A stretch of DNA of 43,284 nucleotides from Clostridiales bacterium (GCA_012837865.1 DUQJ01000206.1:1-43284); one strand, 5' to 3'. Shown: positions 9,686-18,656, counted from the stretch's first letter. The notes: generated from the letters alone by a model not told the origin. A program made the numbers and translations.

Positions 9686-9714
9686 ATGATAACATATATA
9701 CCCTACCAAGTCAA
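9686..9714 (-). promoter_or_regulatory. Promoter of lipoprotein/apbE unit
   Basis: Minus strand TTGACT - 17 nt - TATCAT. Confidence 0.7.
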
Positions 9715-9734
9715 TCTGTATTCTCTAATTGCGT

Positions 9735-9763
9735 TTGACAAAACTCGGAATAAATGGTATCTT
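9735..9763 (+). promoter_or_regulatory. Promoter of antiporter/PII-like unit
   Basis: TTGACA - 17 nt - TATCTT. Confidence 0.65.
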
Positions 9764-9842
9764 TCTTATGGTGCTTAATGAAAAAAGTCGTTGGGCAAAT
9801 ATTAATATAAATTAATCAATTTTTATAATTTGGAGGGATTTA

Positions 9843-11063
9843 GTGGATATATTATTAAAAATCAGTATCGTTTTAGTTGTTGGATATATAGGAGGAAAGA
9901 TAGCAAAATTATTTAACCTACCTAATGTATCAGGCTATTTAGTAGCAGGTTTATTCTTAGGACCATCTTTTTCTGACATCGTAACTGCTCAGGATGGTTC
10001 TTCTTTTACGATTATAAGTGAATTAGCTTTAGGAATTATAGCATTTACTATAGGTAATGAGTTTGTAATAAAAGATATGAAGAAACTAGGAAAATCAATT
10101 GTAGTTATAACGGTTGCAGAAGTAATAGGAGCAGTAGCAGTAGTGTTTATAGCAATGTATTTTATTTTTAGACAACCATTTGCTTTTAGTATAGTTATTG
10201 CTGCAATGTCTGCAGCTACAGCGCCAGCAGCAACATTATTAGTAATAAAGCAGTTTAAGGCGCATGGACCTCTAACAAAAACCATTTTACCAGTAGTGGC
10301 ATTAGATGATGTACTTGGAATTATAGTCTTTGGAGTAGCAATGTCTCTTGCAAAGATAACAGCTGGTGGTGTAAAATTATCACTTTTTCATATGATATTA
10401 GATCCTTTTGTTGAAGTGGGAGGATCCTTGCTACTAGGTGTGCTATTAGGCATATTACTGGTATTAGTTTTAAAACGTGCAAAAGACCATGATGAAACTC
10501 AGATTGTTGCCCTTGCTGCTATAGGAATAGCTACAGGCTTATCTAAGTTTTTAGGTCTATCACCATTATTAACAAACATAGTAATGGGAACAACATTAGT
10601 TAATACAAAGAGAAATTCAAAGAGAGTCTTTGCGGCAGTAGATAAATTTGTTCCAGTTGTTTATGTATTGTTTTTCACTTTAGCGGGTGCGAGTTTAGAC
10701 CTCAAGATATTATACTCGGTTGGTTTAATGGGTGTAACATATGTTATAGCTAGAGCTGCAGGTAAAATAATAGGATCATATATAGGAGCAAAATCTGTTA
10801 ATGCTGATAAAGCAGTAACTAAATATCTAGGATTTGCATTATTGCCACAAGGTGGAATTTCTATAGGCTTATCTGTTATTGTTAAGCAGCAATTACCGCA
10901 GTATGCAGTAGCAGTTACAACAATAATAATGTTTAGTATCTTGATTTATGAAGTTTCAGGACCGATATTTGCTAAGATAGCTATATCTAAGGCTGGAGAA
11001 ATTGACGGATACAATAAAAAAAAGAAAAAAGTTAAAGAAAAGATAATAATAGAAGCAAATTAA
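9843..11063 (+). CDS. Cation:proton antiporter, CPA2/KefB-type
   Basis: PNVSGYLVAGLFLGPS, SAATAPAATLLVIKQF, ALDDVLGIIVFG, multiple TM helices; GGAGGG upstream. Confidence 0.9.
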   Translation: MDILLKISIVLVVGYIGGKIAKLFNLPNVSGYLVAGLFLGPSFSDIVTAQDGSSFTIISELALGIIAFTIGNEFVIKDMKKLGKSIVVITVAEVIGAVAVVFIAMYFIFRQPFAFSIVIAAMSAATAPAATLLVIKQFKAHGPLTKTILPVVALDDVLGIIVFGVAMSLAKITAGGVKLSLFHMILDPFVEVGGSLLLGVLLGILLVLVLKRAKDHDETQIVALAAIGIATGLSKFLGLSPLLTNIVMGTTLVNTKRNSKRVFAAVDKFVPVVYVLFFTLAGASLDLKILYSVGLMGVTYVIARAAGKIIGSYIGAKSVNADKAVTKYLGFALLPQGGISIGLSVIVKQQLPQYAVAVTTIIMFSILIYEVSGPIFAKIAISKAGEIDGYNKKKKKVKEKIIIEAN

Positions 11064-11088
11064 ACTAAATTAAGTGAGGTGTATAAGG

Positions 11089-11427
11089 ATGTATTTATTA
11101 TATATAATATTAAACGAAACCGACTATTTGGAAGATATACTAGAGAAGTTTGTTGAATTAGGTGTTAAGGGTGCTACTATACTTGATAGCCAAGGAATGG
11201 GAAGGGCGATTTTAGATAGCGATATAAGATCTATACCTTTGTTCGGATATTTAAAAAGCGTTATGCAAGACTCCCATCCTTATAACAAAACAGTTATGAC
11301 GGTTATTCATAATAAAGAACTCTTAGAAAATACAATTTCATCTGTAAGAGAACTTATGGAAGATGTAAGTGATACAGGAGCAGGATTTATGTTTACAGTT
11401 CCAATAGAAGGAATATATAAAATATAA
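11089..11427 (+). CDS. PII-like (ferredoxin-fold) small regulatory protein
   Basis: LLYIILNETDYLEDILEKFVELGVKGATILDSQGMGR...GAGFMFTVPIEGI pattern; follows the antiporter by about 25 nt. Confidence 0.65.
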   Translation: MYLLYIILNETDYLEDILEKFVELGVKGATILDSQGMGRAILDSDIRSIPLFGYLKSVMQDSHPYNKTVMTVIHNKELLENTISSVRELMEDVSDTGAGFMFTVPIEGIYKI

Positions 11428-11436
11428 GATATGATT

Positions 11437-11488
11437 AAAAGTGGCTATCGTTCTAGAACAGAAATGTTTTAGCGCGGTAGCCACTTTT
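11437..11488. terminator. Bidirectional terminator
   Basis: AAAAGTGGCTATCG ... CGGTAGCCACTTTT. Confidence 0.8.
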
Positions 11489-11761
11489 CTACACGTCATT
11501 AATATCTAAAATAATTATTTTAGTGACATATGGCCGACCAAGTTTTGGTTCATAGATATCTATTATGGCGTAGCTAAAAGGTCCTTTAGTGTACTTAGGT
11601 GTAATAAGTGATAAATATCTATTTTGTGCTGTGCTAACTTCTCTTTTAGCAACAGCAATTGGTTCAAGAATAGAACCATATAAATAAAAAGTAGACCTAT
11701 TAAATAAATCAATCTTTTCTTCCGTTAATGGAACGGGTTCAAATCTGCAAACATCTTGCAT
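11489..11761 (-). CDS. Hypothetical protein, 90 aa, no family recognised
   Basis: Complete ORF that fills the interval and ends next to a shared terminator. Confidence 0.55.
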   Translation of the reverse strand: MQDVCRFEPVPLTEEKIDLFNRSTFYLYGSILEPIAVAKREVSTAQNRYLSLITPKYTKGPFSYAIIDIYEPKLGRPYVTKIIILDINDV

Positions 11762-11865
11762 TGCTTTACTCCAAAGTTAATTATACGATTAATATATATT
11801 ATGCTAGCCTAAGATATAGGTTAAAGAATTATTATATGTTTTGTAAATAAATATTAGAAAGTTAA

Positions 11866-11935
11866 TTGACATCCTTTAATATTGATAGTATTATAATTAT
11901 TAGTTAAAATAATTTAATTAATAATTTTTAACTAA
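11866..11935 (+). promoter_or_regulatory. Promoter and candidate operator for marR-degV
   Basis: TTGACA (11866-11871) - 17 nt - TATTAT (11889-11894), then TTAGTTAAAA (11900-11909)...TTTTAACTAA (11926-11935). Confidence 0.6.
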
Positions 11936-11948
11936 ATAAGGAGGCAAA

Positions 11949-12371
11949 ATGATTAAAGATTCATTTGAACAATTATATTTGAAATTTAGGAGAAATTATT
12001 GTAAAAATCTTTTCTTATGCAATTCTAATAATGAAGAAGGATTAAGTGCAATAGAATCATATTGTTCGGAGGTAATATATTTATTAAAAAGCCCAACAAT
12101 ACAGGAATTTTCAAAATTTATAAATATATCGGGGCCGAATGCAACATATCGGATAAATAATTTAATAGAGAAAGGGTATGTTAAAAAGATTGTATCAAAA
12201 GAGGATAAAAGAGAATATCACCTAGAGGTTACAGAGAAATTTCTCGATAGCTATGGGGCAAATGATAATTATCAACAAAATATAATAAAAAAAATTAATG
12301 AGGATTTTACCAAGGATGAGATTATTTTACTAGATAAATTAATTCAAAAGATTGTAAGTTATGACTTATAG
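11949..12371 (+). CDS. MarR-family transcriptional regulator
   Basis: Winged-helix core TIQEFSKFINISGPNATYRINNLIEKGYVKKIVSKEDKREYHLEVTEK. Confidence 0.85.
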   Translation: MIKDSFEQLYLKFRRNYCKNLFLCNSNNEEGLSAIESYCSEVIYLLKSPTIQEFSKFINISGPNATYRINNLIEKGYVKKIVSKEDKREYHLEVTEKFLDSYGANDNYQQNIIKKINEDFTKDEIILLDKLIQKIVSYDL

Positions 12372-12392
12372 TTAACTTAGAAAAGAGGGAAA

Positions 12393-13235
12393 ATGAAAAT
12401 TAAAATTATAACAGATTCAACATCGGATATTAGTCAGAAAGATGCAAAAGACAAGGGAATTGTAGTGGTACCATTAAAAGTTCTATTTGGGCAAGAGGAA
12501 TATAGAGACGGTATTGATATGGAAACAGACAGTTTTTATCAAAAACTTTGTAGTGAAGACGAAGTACCAACAACTTCACAACCATCACCTGCAGACTTCC
12601 TTAAAGTCTATGAAGAAGCAAAGGATGCAAATGAAAGTATTATAGTAATAACTATTTCAGAGAAACTAAGCGGAACTTACCAGAGTGCGGTAATAGCTAA
12701 AGACTTAGCAGAATATGACAGTATTTATGTAGTCGATAGTATGAATACGGTAACAGGCTTACGCATACTTGTAGATCATGCAATTAAAATGAGAGACGAA
12801 GGCAAAGAGATTGCCGAAATTGTAAATAAACTAGAAGAAATAAAACACAAGATAGTACTTTTTGGAATAGTGGATACTTTGGAATACCTTCATAAAGGAG
12901 GACGTTTATCAAGGTCATCGTCTATTATAGGTTCATTTTTGAACTTTAAACCAATTATAAATTTAAAGGATGGTCTTATTAATGCAGTAGGCAAAACAAG
13001 GGGATTTAACAAAGCAGTCTTTAAGGTATATGATTTGATTGAAGAATTAGGGGGCATTGATGATAACTATCCAGTTGTATTTGGATATACAGCGGAAAGC
13101 TCTAAAGCAATTATACTAAAAGAAAAGATTCAAGAGAAATATAATTTAAAAAATACAAGTATTTTTCCAGTAGGAGCAGTAGTTGGAACACATGCGGGAC
13201 CGGGTGCAAGTGTTATTACCTATGTTAAAAAGTAA
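12393..13235 (+). CDS. DegV family (fatty-acid-binding) protein
   Basis: IKIITDSTSDIS, PTTSQPSPADF, SGTYQSA, GRLSRSSSIIGSFLNFKPI, THAGPGA. Confidence 0.95.
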   Translation: MKIKIITDSTSDISQKDAKDKGIVVVPLKVLFGQEEYRDGIDMETDSFYQKLCSEDEVPTTSQPSPADFLKVYEEAKDANESIIVITISEKLSGTYQSAVIAKDLAEYDSIYVVDSMNTVTGLRILVDHAIKMRDEGKEIAEIVNKLEEIKHKIVLFGIVDTLEYLHKGGRLSRSSSIIGSFLNFKPIINLKDGLINAVGKTRGFNKAVFKVYDLIEELGGIDDNYPVVFGYTAESSKAIILKEKIQEKYNLKNTSIFPVGAVVGTHAGPGASVITYVKK

Positions 13236-13245
13236 TATAAAAAAG

Positions 13246-13275
13246 TTGACAACTTTATGTATACATGTATATAAT
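13246..13275 (+). promoter_or_regulatory. Promoter of glutamate dehydrogenase gene
   Basis: TTGACA - 18 nt - TATAAT; spacer carries the 10-bp palindrome ATGTATACAT (13257-13266). Confidence 0.7.
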
Positions 13276-13339
13276 AATCTTACTTTATAACTTTACAGTA
13301 TTAAACGGTAAAGAATATTTGAAAAATGAGGAGAACAAA

Positions 13340-14626
13340 ATGTCAAAAGGAAAATATAACGCTTATGAAACAGCTCAGGCTCAGTTTGATAAGGTAGCAG
13401 ATACGATTGATTTAGACCAATCTGCACGGGAATTATTAAGACAACCAAGTAGAGAATACCATTTCACGATTCCGGTTAAAATGGATAATGGAAAAACAAA
13501 AGTATTTAAAGGTTTTAGAATCCAACATAATGATTCTAGAGGACCAGCTAAAGGAGGAATAAGATTTCATCCTGAAGAAACGGCAGATACTATAAGAGCA
13601 TTATCTATGTGGATGACATGGAAATGTGCAGTAGTAGATATACCACTTGGTGGCGGTAAAGGTGGAATTATATGTGATCCTAGGACAATGTCACAGGGAG
13701 AACAAGAAAGACTGTGCCGTGGTTATATAAGACAAATGGCTAAAAATATGGGACCAGTAATCGATGTACCAGCTCCAGATGTTATGAGTAATGGTCAACA
13801 TATGTTATGGATGTTAGATGAATATGAAACTATTCATGGTGGAAGTTACCCTGGTGCAATAACAGGAAAGCCAGTAGGAATGGGTGGATCATTAGGAAGA
13901 CGAGAAGCAACAGGCTATGGTGTAATTTATACTTTAAGAGAAGCACTTAAGAAATTAAACATAGATATAGCAACAACTTCAGCTTCAATACAGGGTTTTG
14001 GAAATGTTGCTGAATATGCAGCTAGATTATATTCTACTATGGGTGGAAAGATTGTTGCTATTTCATGTTGGGATAATACAGACAAAAAAGCTTATACATT
14101 TAGGAAAATTGAAGGTCTAGATATTGATGCATTAGCTTTAATTAAGGACCAATATGGAACGATTGATAAAGATAAAGCTATGGCAATGGGTTGTGAATTA
14201 CTAGAAGGTAATGAATGGTTAACTCAAGATGTTGATATTATTTTACCATGTGCATTAGAGAATCAATTAACTTCTGAAACTATTAATGAACTTAGTGATA
14301 CTGTTAAAGTTATATGTGAAGGCGCTAACGGTCCTACCACCCCAGATGCAGATTTAGTTATAAAAGCTAAGAACATCTATTTAGTACCTGATTTCTTATG
14401 TAATGCTGGTGGAGTAACATGTAGCTACTTTGAGCAAGTTCAATGCAATATGAATTATTTTTGGCCAAAAGAAGAAGTTTTAGAGAAACTTGATTTTAAG
14501 ATGACATCAGCTTTTGAAGCAGTTCATAATCTAGCACAAGAAAAAGGACTTTACATGAGAGATGCTGCATATGTTATTGCTATAAATAGAGTAGTAGAAG
14601 CAGTGAAACTTAGAGGATGGATATAA
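13340..14626 (+). CDS. Glu/Leu/Phe/Val dehydrogenase (glutamate dehydrogenase)
   Basis: GPAKGGIRFHP, GGGKGGI, PAPDVMSNGQHM, GFGNVAEYAA. The track start at 13265 lies in the promoter; ATG 13340 follows GAGGAG. Confidence 0.93.
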   Translation: MSKGKYNAYETAQAQFDKVADTIDLDQSARELLRQPSREYHFTIPVKMDNGKTKVFKGFRIQHNDSRGPAKGGIRFHPEETADTIRALSMWMTWKCAVVDIPLGGGKGGIICDPRTMSQGEQERLCRGYIRQMAKNMGPVIDVPAPDVMSNGQHMLWMLDEYETIHGGSYPGAITGKPVGMGGSLGRREATGYGVIYTLREALKKLNIDIATTSASIQGFGNVAEYAARLYSTMGGKIVAISCWDNTDKKAYTFRKIEGLDIDALALIKDQYGTIDKDKAMAMGCELLEGNEWLTQDVDIILPCALENQLTSETINELSDTVKVICEGANGPTTPDADLVIKAKNIYLVPDFLCNAGGVTCSYFEQVQCNMNYFWPKEEVLEKLDFKMTSAFEAVHNLAQEKGLYMRDAAYVIAINRVVEAVKLRGWI

Positions 14627-14674
14627 TAAATAGGAAGTACTAAAAATAAAAGAATAATAATAGTCAATAAAGAG

Positions 14675-14713
14675 AACGCTCTAAAATCTAATAAGATTAT
14701 AGGGCGTTTTTGA
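14675..14713 (+). terminator. Terminator after glutamate dehydrogenase
   Basis: AACGCTCTAAAATCT...AGATTATAGGGCGTTTTTG. Confidence 0.7.
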
Positions 14714-14738
14714 TTTTAAAGACTAAAGAAACTATAAA

Positions 14739-14753
14739 TGTGATAATATCACA
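14739..14753. promoter_or_regulatory. Perfect 7-1-7 palindrome, candidate redox or metal regulator site upstream of trxA
   Basis: TGTGATA-A-TATCACA, centred about 41 nt upstream of the start site predicted from -10 TATAGT (14775-14780). Confidence 0.55.
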
Positions 14754-14831
14754 GATGTATAAATAAAAAAGTGTTATAGTATGGTTAACAAAGAAACATA
14801 TAAATGATTCTAATAGATGGAGGAATAAATT

Positions 14832-15146
14832 ATGGAAACAATTAAAATAACAAATAATAATTTCGAAGAAGAAGTATTAAATTCAAAGGAGCCGGTTTTA
14901 TTAGATTTCTGGGCTGCTTGGTGTGGTCCTTGTAAGATGGTAGCGCCTATTTTAGACGAAGTAGCAAAAGAAGTTTCAGGTAAGGCCAAGATTGGTAAAA
15001 TTAACATTGATGAGGAATCACAATTAGCAAGTCAATTTAGAGTTATGAGTATACCTACATTTATGGTGATAAAAGATGGAAAAGTTGCAGCAACCTCCGT
15101 AGGGATGAAGGGAAAAAACGAACTCTTGAAAATGTTAGAAATTTAG
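14832..15146 (+). CDS. trxA: Thioredoxin
   Basis: LLDFWAAWCGPCKMVAPILDE, VMSIPTFMVIKDGK. Confidence 0.95.
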   Translation: METIKITNNNFEEEVLNSKEPVLLDFWAAWCGPCKMVAPILDEVAKEVSGKAKIGKINIDEESQLASQFRVMSIPTFMVIKDGKVAATSVGMKGKNELLKMLEI

Positions 15147-15200
15147 TGTAAAATAAGAGTATCGGTTATTAAACTTTTCAAAGTAAAAAGGAGAAAAATA

Positions 15201-15584
15201 ATGAGTGAGAGCAAATTTTATTTATGTAAACATTGTAAGAATATAGTAAGTATGTTACAGGATTCTGGTGTAAACATTGTGTGTTGTGGTGATGATATGA
15301 CATTATTAAAAGCAAACACAGAAGATGCTTCTAATGAAAAGCATGTGCCAGTAGTTTCTGTAGTAAGCAACACAGTTAAAGTTGATGTTGGCAGTGTATT
15401 ACATCCGATGGAAGACAAACATTTTATACAATGGATTTATCTAGAGACAAAAGATGGTGGTCAGATCAAATATTTGAAACCAGGCGAAGCTCCAAAAGCT
15501 ACTTTTGCACTAAATAATGATGATGAAGTAGTAGCTGTTTATGAATATTGTAATTTACATGGACTTTGGAAAACAGTAATATAA
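15201..15584 (+). CDS. Desulfoferrodoxin / superoxide reductase
   Basis: N-terminal YLCKHC...CC centre, EKHVP, HPMEDKHFIQWI, EYCNLHGLWK. Confidence 0.93.
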   Translation: MSESKFYLCKHCKNIVSMLQDSGVNIVCCGDDMTLLKANTEDASNEKHVPVVSVVSNTVKVDVGSVLHPMEDKHFIQWIYLETKDGGQIKYLKPGEAPKATFALNNDDEVVAVYEYCNLHGLWKTVI

Positions 15585-15602
15585 ATTTTTATTAAAACTA
15601 AA

Positions 15603-15650
15603 GAAGCTGTCTAAAGCAGGTTGAAAATGCTTGTTTTAGGCAGCTTTATA
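15603..15650 (+). terminator. Terminator after desulfoferrodoxin gene
   Basis: AAGCTGTCTAAAGCA ... TGCTTGTTTTAGGCAGCTTT. Confidence 0.7.
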
Positions 15651-15692
15651 TCTTGTTTAAAATTTATTTACAGAGGGAGTGATTCTTTTATA

Positions 15693-16361
15693 ATGACAAA
15701 AGACCAGTTTTTATCTGATACTTTAAGGTTCTGGGAAGATCTTGATAACAATCAAAAAATACATTTAAACAACTCAATAGAAAAGCACTATTTTGAAAAA
15801 GGTGAGTCTATGAAAGGTAGTTCGGACCATTGTTCAGGAATATTCTTAATAGAATCGGGTCAAGTACGTGCATACATAATATCTGAAAATGGAAAAGAAA
15901 TAACATTGTTTAGAATGTTTGAAAGGGATGTGTGTATTTTTACTGCATCATGTATAATGAAGAACATTACCTTTGAAGTATATGTAGAGGTCGAGAAACC
16001 AACAGAGGCCTATTTGATTCCAACACAGGTGTATAAGAATTTAGCATCGGAGTCCCTTCCAGTCCAGGCATTTATGAATGATTTAATGGCGTCTAATTTT
16101 AGTGATGTAATGTGGATAATGGAACAAGCATTATTTACAAGCTTCGATAAAAGATTGGCAATGTTTTTATTAGAACAAATCAACATTGAAGGATCAACAG
16201 ACATAAGTATCACCCACGAAAAGATTGCAAATAATATGGGAACTGCGAGAGAAGTAGTCTCTAGAATGCTGAAATATTTTCAAAATGAAGGACTAGTGGC
16301 TCTAGCAAGAGGCGGAATACAAATACTAGATGAAAAAAGATTGCAAAACATAACATTTTAA
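15693..16361 (+). CDS. Crp/Fnr-family transcriptional regulator
   Basis: cNMP-binding-like FLIESGQVRAYIISENGKEITLFRM and HTH THEKIANNMGTAREVVSRMLKYF. The track start at 15621 lies in the terminator; ATG 15693 follows GAGGGAG. Confidence 0.9.
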   Translation: MTKDQFLSDTLRFWEDLDNNQKIHLNNSIEKHYFEKGESMKGSSDHCSGIFLIESGQVRAYIISENGKEITLFRMFERDVCIFTASCIMKNITFEVYVEVEKPTEAYLIPTQVYKNLASESLPVQAFMNDLMASNFSDVMWIMEQALFTSFDKRLAMFLLEQINIEGSTDISITHEKIANNMGTAREVVSRMLKYFQNEGLVALARGGIQILDEKRLQNITF

Positions 16362-16377
16362 ATAAAATAAATCAATA

Positions 16378-16424
16378 AAAAGCTACCCTATGCAAAACAA
16401 TGAATTGCATATGGGTAGTTTTTA
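16378..16424. terminator. Bidirectional terminator
   Basis: AAAAGCTACCCTATGCAA ... TTGCATATGGGTAGTTTTT. Confidence 0.8.
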
Positions 16425-17039
16425 TTAATTATTAAAAAACAATTCATATAGACCTAGCAATATGATCATGCATGAAGTTACAATTTCAATAACTTTGGAT
16501 AATTTACTAAAAGAAAAGATACCTCCAATAGCAAAACCTATTTTAATAAAAAGAAAACTAAAAAGAAATGAGAAAAAAGAGGTTAGAACTATATTTAATC
16601 CTGCAATGCTTGCACCTATTCCAAGTCCTATATTATTTAAACTCAAAAGTATGCCAAGAGATATAGCCTCTTTGAAATCAATTGTCTTGGAATTGTTTGT
16701 ATCTAAGAGTTCGGGGTTATCAATTAAATTAAAATATTTAAAAGTTTTTTGTTTTGATATATTATTATTATTTGTTTTTATAATTGATGTAATAAGCATA
16801 TATAAGCCAAATGATATTAATGTTAATCCACCAATAATATTTGAATATTTAGGCGATACTAGATCTGAAATTAAGTTTCCTAATAACATTGCAAGAATAG
16901 TACCAAGGCATGATATAGATGCAACGATTAAATTCATAAAATTATTTATCTTTATTTTTTTAATTCCATAATTAAGACCAATAATAAAATTATCCCCACT
17001 TGATGATAAAGCAAATGATAATATTGAAAAAAGACCCAT
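16425..17039 (-). CDS. YtaF/MntP-like sporulation membrane protein
   Basis: SFALSSSGDNFIIGLNYGIKKIKI, SLNNIGLGIGASIAG, multiple TM helices; start 17039 has AAGGGGA upstream on the minus strand. Confidence 0.75.
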   Translation of the reverse strand: MGLFSILSFALSSSGDNFIIGLNYGIKKIKINNFMNLIVASISCLGTILAMLLGNLISDLVSPKYSNIIGGLTLISFGLYMLITSIIKTNNNNISKQKTFKYFNLIDNPELLDTNNSKTIDFKEAISLGILLSLNNIGLGIGASIAGLNIVLTSFFSFLFSFLFIKIGFAIGGIFSFSKLSKVIEIVTSCMIILLGLYELFFNN

Positions 17040-17201
17040 AAAAAGTCCCCTTATCTTGTTTAATATATAATATGAAAGAAGATAATAACTGGTTCTTAAG
17101 AATAAAAAACTTATTTGCATTTTAAAAAAATTAAATGTATATAATTGTGAAAATAAACAAATATTATCTATGTGGCATTAATTATATTGGAGGTGAATTG
17201 T

Positions 17202-17390
17202 TTGCTTGATGATTTATATAATGCAAAAGATTTATTTACTTTAAAAACTGATAAGAATATAAACCATATTAGTGACAATAATTCCATGGAATATAAAATA
17301 AAAGATGAATTTAAAAAATCAGAAATGAAAAGTAAAATTGATGCACTATATGCTATTGAAGAAATTGAAGAAAACCAAGGATTTTTTTAA
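17202..17390 (+). CDS. Small hypothetical protein, 62-63 aa, likely TTG start
   Basis: GGAGGTG at 17189-17195 is 6 nt before TTG 17202; next gene starts 20 nt after the stop. Confidence 0.45.
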   Translation: MLDDLYNAKDLFTLKTDKNINHISDNNSMEYKIKDEFKKSEMKSKIDALYAIEEIEENQGFF

Positions 17391-17409
17391 TTATGAAAGG
17401 AGATAAATT

Positions 17410-17679
17410 ATGCCGGATTTAGTTAATATTATTGTATGGTTAATATTGGGCGGTATTTCAGGTTGGATTGCTAGCTTAATAACTAGTAAAGATTCTGAGA
17501 TGGGAATTGGATCGAATATACTAGTAGGTATCTTGGGTGCTGTTCTAGGAGGTTGGCTAACAGGCATATTTGGCTGGGGGCCAGCTACGGGATTAAATAT
17601 TTGGAGTTTCTTTGTCTCCATAGGTGGTTCAGTAATCTTATTAGCTATATTGAGTATGATAAAAGGTAAATCAGAATAA
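17410..17679 (+). CDS. GlsB/YeaQ/YmgE-family stress-response membrane protein
   Basis: WLILGGISGWIASLIT, NILVGILGAVLGGWL. Confidence 0.9.
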   Translation: MPDLVNIIVWLILGGISGWIASLITSKDSEMGIGSNILVGILGAVLGGWLTGIFGWGPATGLNIWSFFVSIGGSVILLAILSMIKGKSE

Positions 17680-17693
17680 AGAATTGTAATCAT

Positions 17694-17724
17694 AAAAAGG
17701 TGATCTTTAGATTGCCTTTTTTAT
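17694..17724 (+). terminator. Terminator after glsB-like gene
   Basis: AAAAAGGTGATCTTTAGATTGCCTTTTTTATT. Confidence 0.6.
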
Positions 17725-17860
17725 TTAGCTTGAATTAAAGTCTTAAATTAACAATACAATTAAATATAATAGATATTATCTAGAAAGGGTTAATGTTGAA
17801 TAATAAATGAAGTTATTGTATGATTATATAAACAAGAAATTTATTTATGGAGGAGAAAAA

Positions 17861-18541
17861 ATGTCCTGCAATTGTAACCATGATCAATCAGATAATTGTA
17901 TAAAGAGAGTTCCAATCTTCAGCCATTTAACAGAAGAGGAAATGATAGAAGTATCATTGATTACAACTGAAAAAACATACCAAAAAGGGGAATATATTTA
18001 TTCCCAAGAAGATATTATTAATAAAATATTTGTTATACATAGTGGGAAGATTAGGATATACAGGTTAAGCCACACTGGTAAAGAACAAGTTATTAGAATA
18101 TTAGAGCATGGTGATTTTATGGGTGAATTATCTTTGTTTAGTCCACAGCCTGCTACAGATTATGCGGTTGTTACTGAAGATGCAACAATGTGTGTTATAG
18201 ATGGTGAAAAACTTAAAAAGCTTATGTTAAACTATACAGCCATTTCTTTTAAAATACTAGAAGAAATTAGCCATAGACTTGAAAAGGCAGAAAATTTAAT
18301 TGAAGATATTAATCTTCACTCTGTTGAACAAAGAATAGCAGATGCCTTGCTAGATATGGTAAACGAAAAGGGTATAGTCAATCTTAATATGAGTAAAGGA
18401 GATTTGGCATCACAACTGGGTATGACTCAGGAGACCTTAAGTAGAAAACTATCTCTATTTCAGGAGGAAAAATTAATAAAATTAGAAGGTCAAAGAATAA
18501 TAAGAATAATGAACAAAGAAGGCTTAGATTATTATAGTTGA
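17861..18541 (+). CDS. Crp/Fnr-family transcriptional regulator (second copy)
   Basis: VPIFSHLTEEEM, HSGKIRIYRLSHTGKEQVIRIL, GDFMGELSLF, SKGDLASQLGMTQETLSRKLS; ATG 17861 after GGAGGAG. Confidence 0.92.
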   Translation: MSCNCNHDQSDNCIKRVPIFSHLTEEEMIEVSLITTEKTYQKGEYIYSQEDIINKIFVIHSGKIRIYRLSHTGKEQVIRILEHGDFMGELSLFSPQPATDYAVVTEDATMCVIDGEKLKKLMLNYTAISFKILEEISHRLEKAENLIEDINLHSVEQRIADALLDMVNEKGIVNLNMSKGDLASQLGMTQETLSRKLSLFQEEKLIKLEGQRIIRIMNKEGLDYYS

Positions 18542-18626
18542 TCTTAATAGATAATACCCTGTAATAGTTCGACTTTATTCTTTTAGGACAATCAGATAGA
18601 TAATATAATATAAGGGAATTTTAGAT

Positions 18627-18656
18627 GTAATACCTGCATTTCAACCTGCATACAAT
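18627..18656 (+). promoter_or_regulatory. Candidate sigma-E-type promoter of spoIIID
   Basis: GTAATA (18627-18632), 16 nt, CATACAAT (18649-18656). Confidence 0.5.

Noticed and set aside
13257-13266. Palindrome ATGTATACAT in the glutamate dehydrogenase promoter spacer
   Set aside because: Only 10 bp and AT-rich; noted in features but not enough for a regulator claim.
16462-16971. 169-aa plus-strand ORF
   Set aside because: Lies antisense inside the ytaF-like membrane protein gene, whose frame gives a coherent family match; composition looks like a mirror of a TM protein.
18555-18580. tRNA-like GTTCGA segment
   Set aside because: No acceptor, D or anticodon arms around it.
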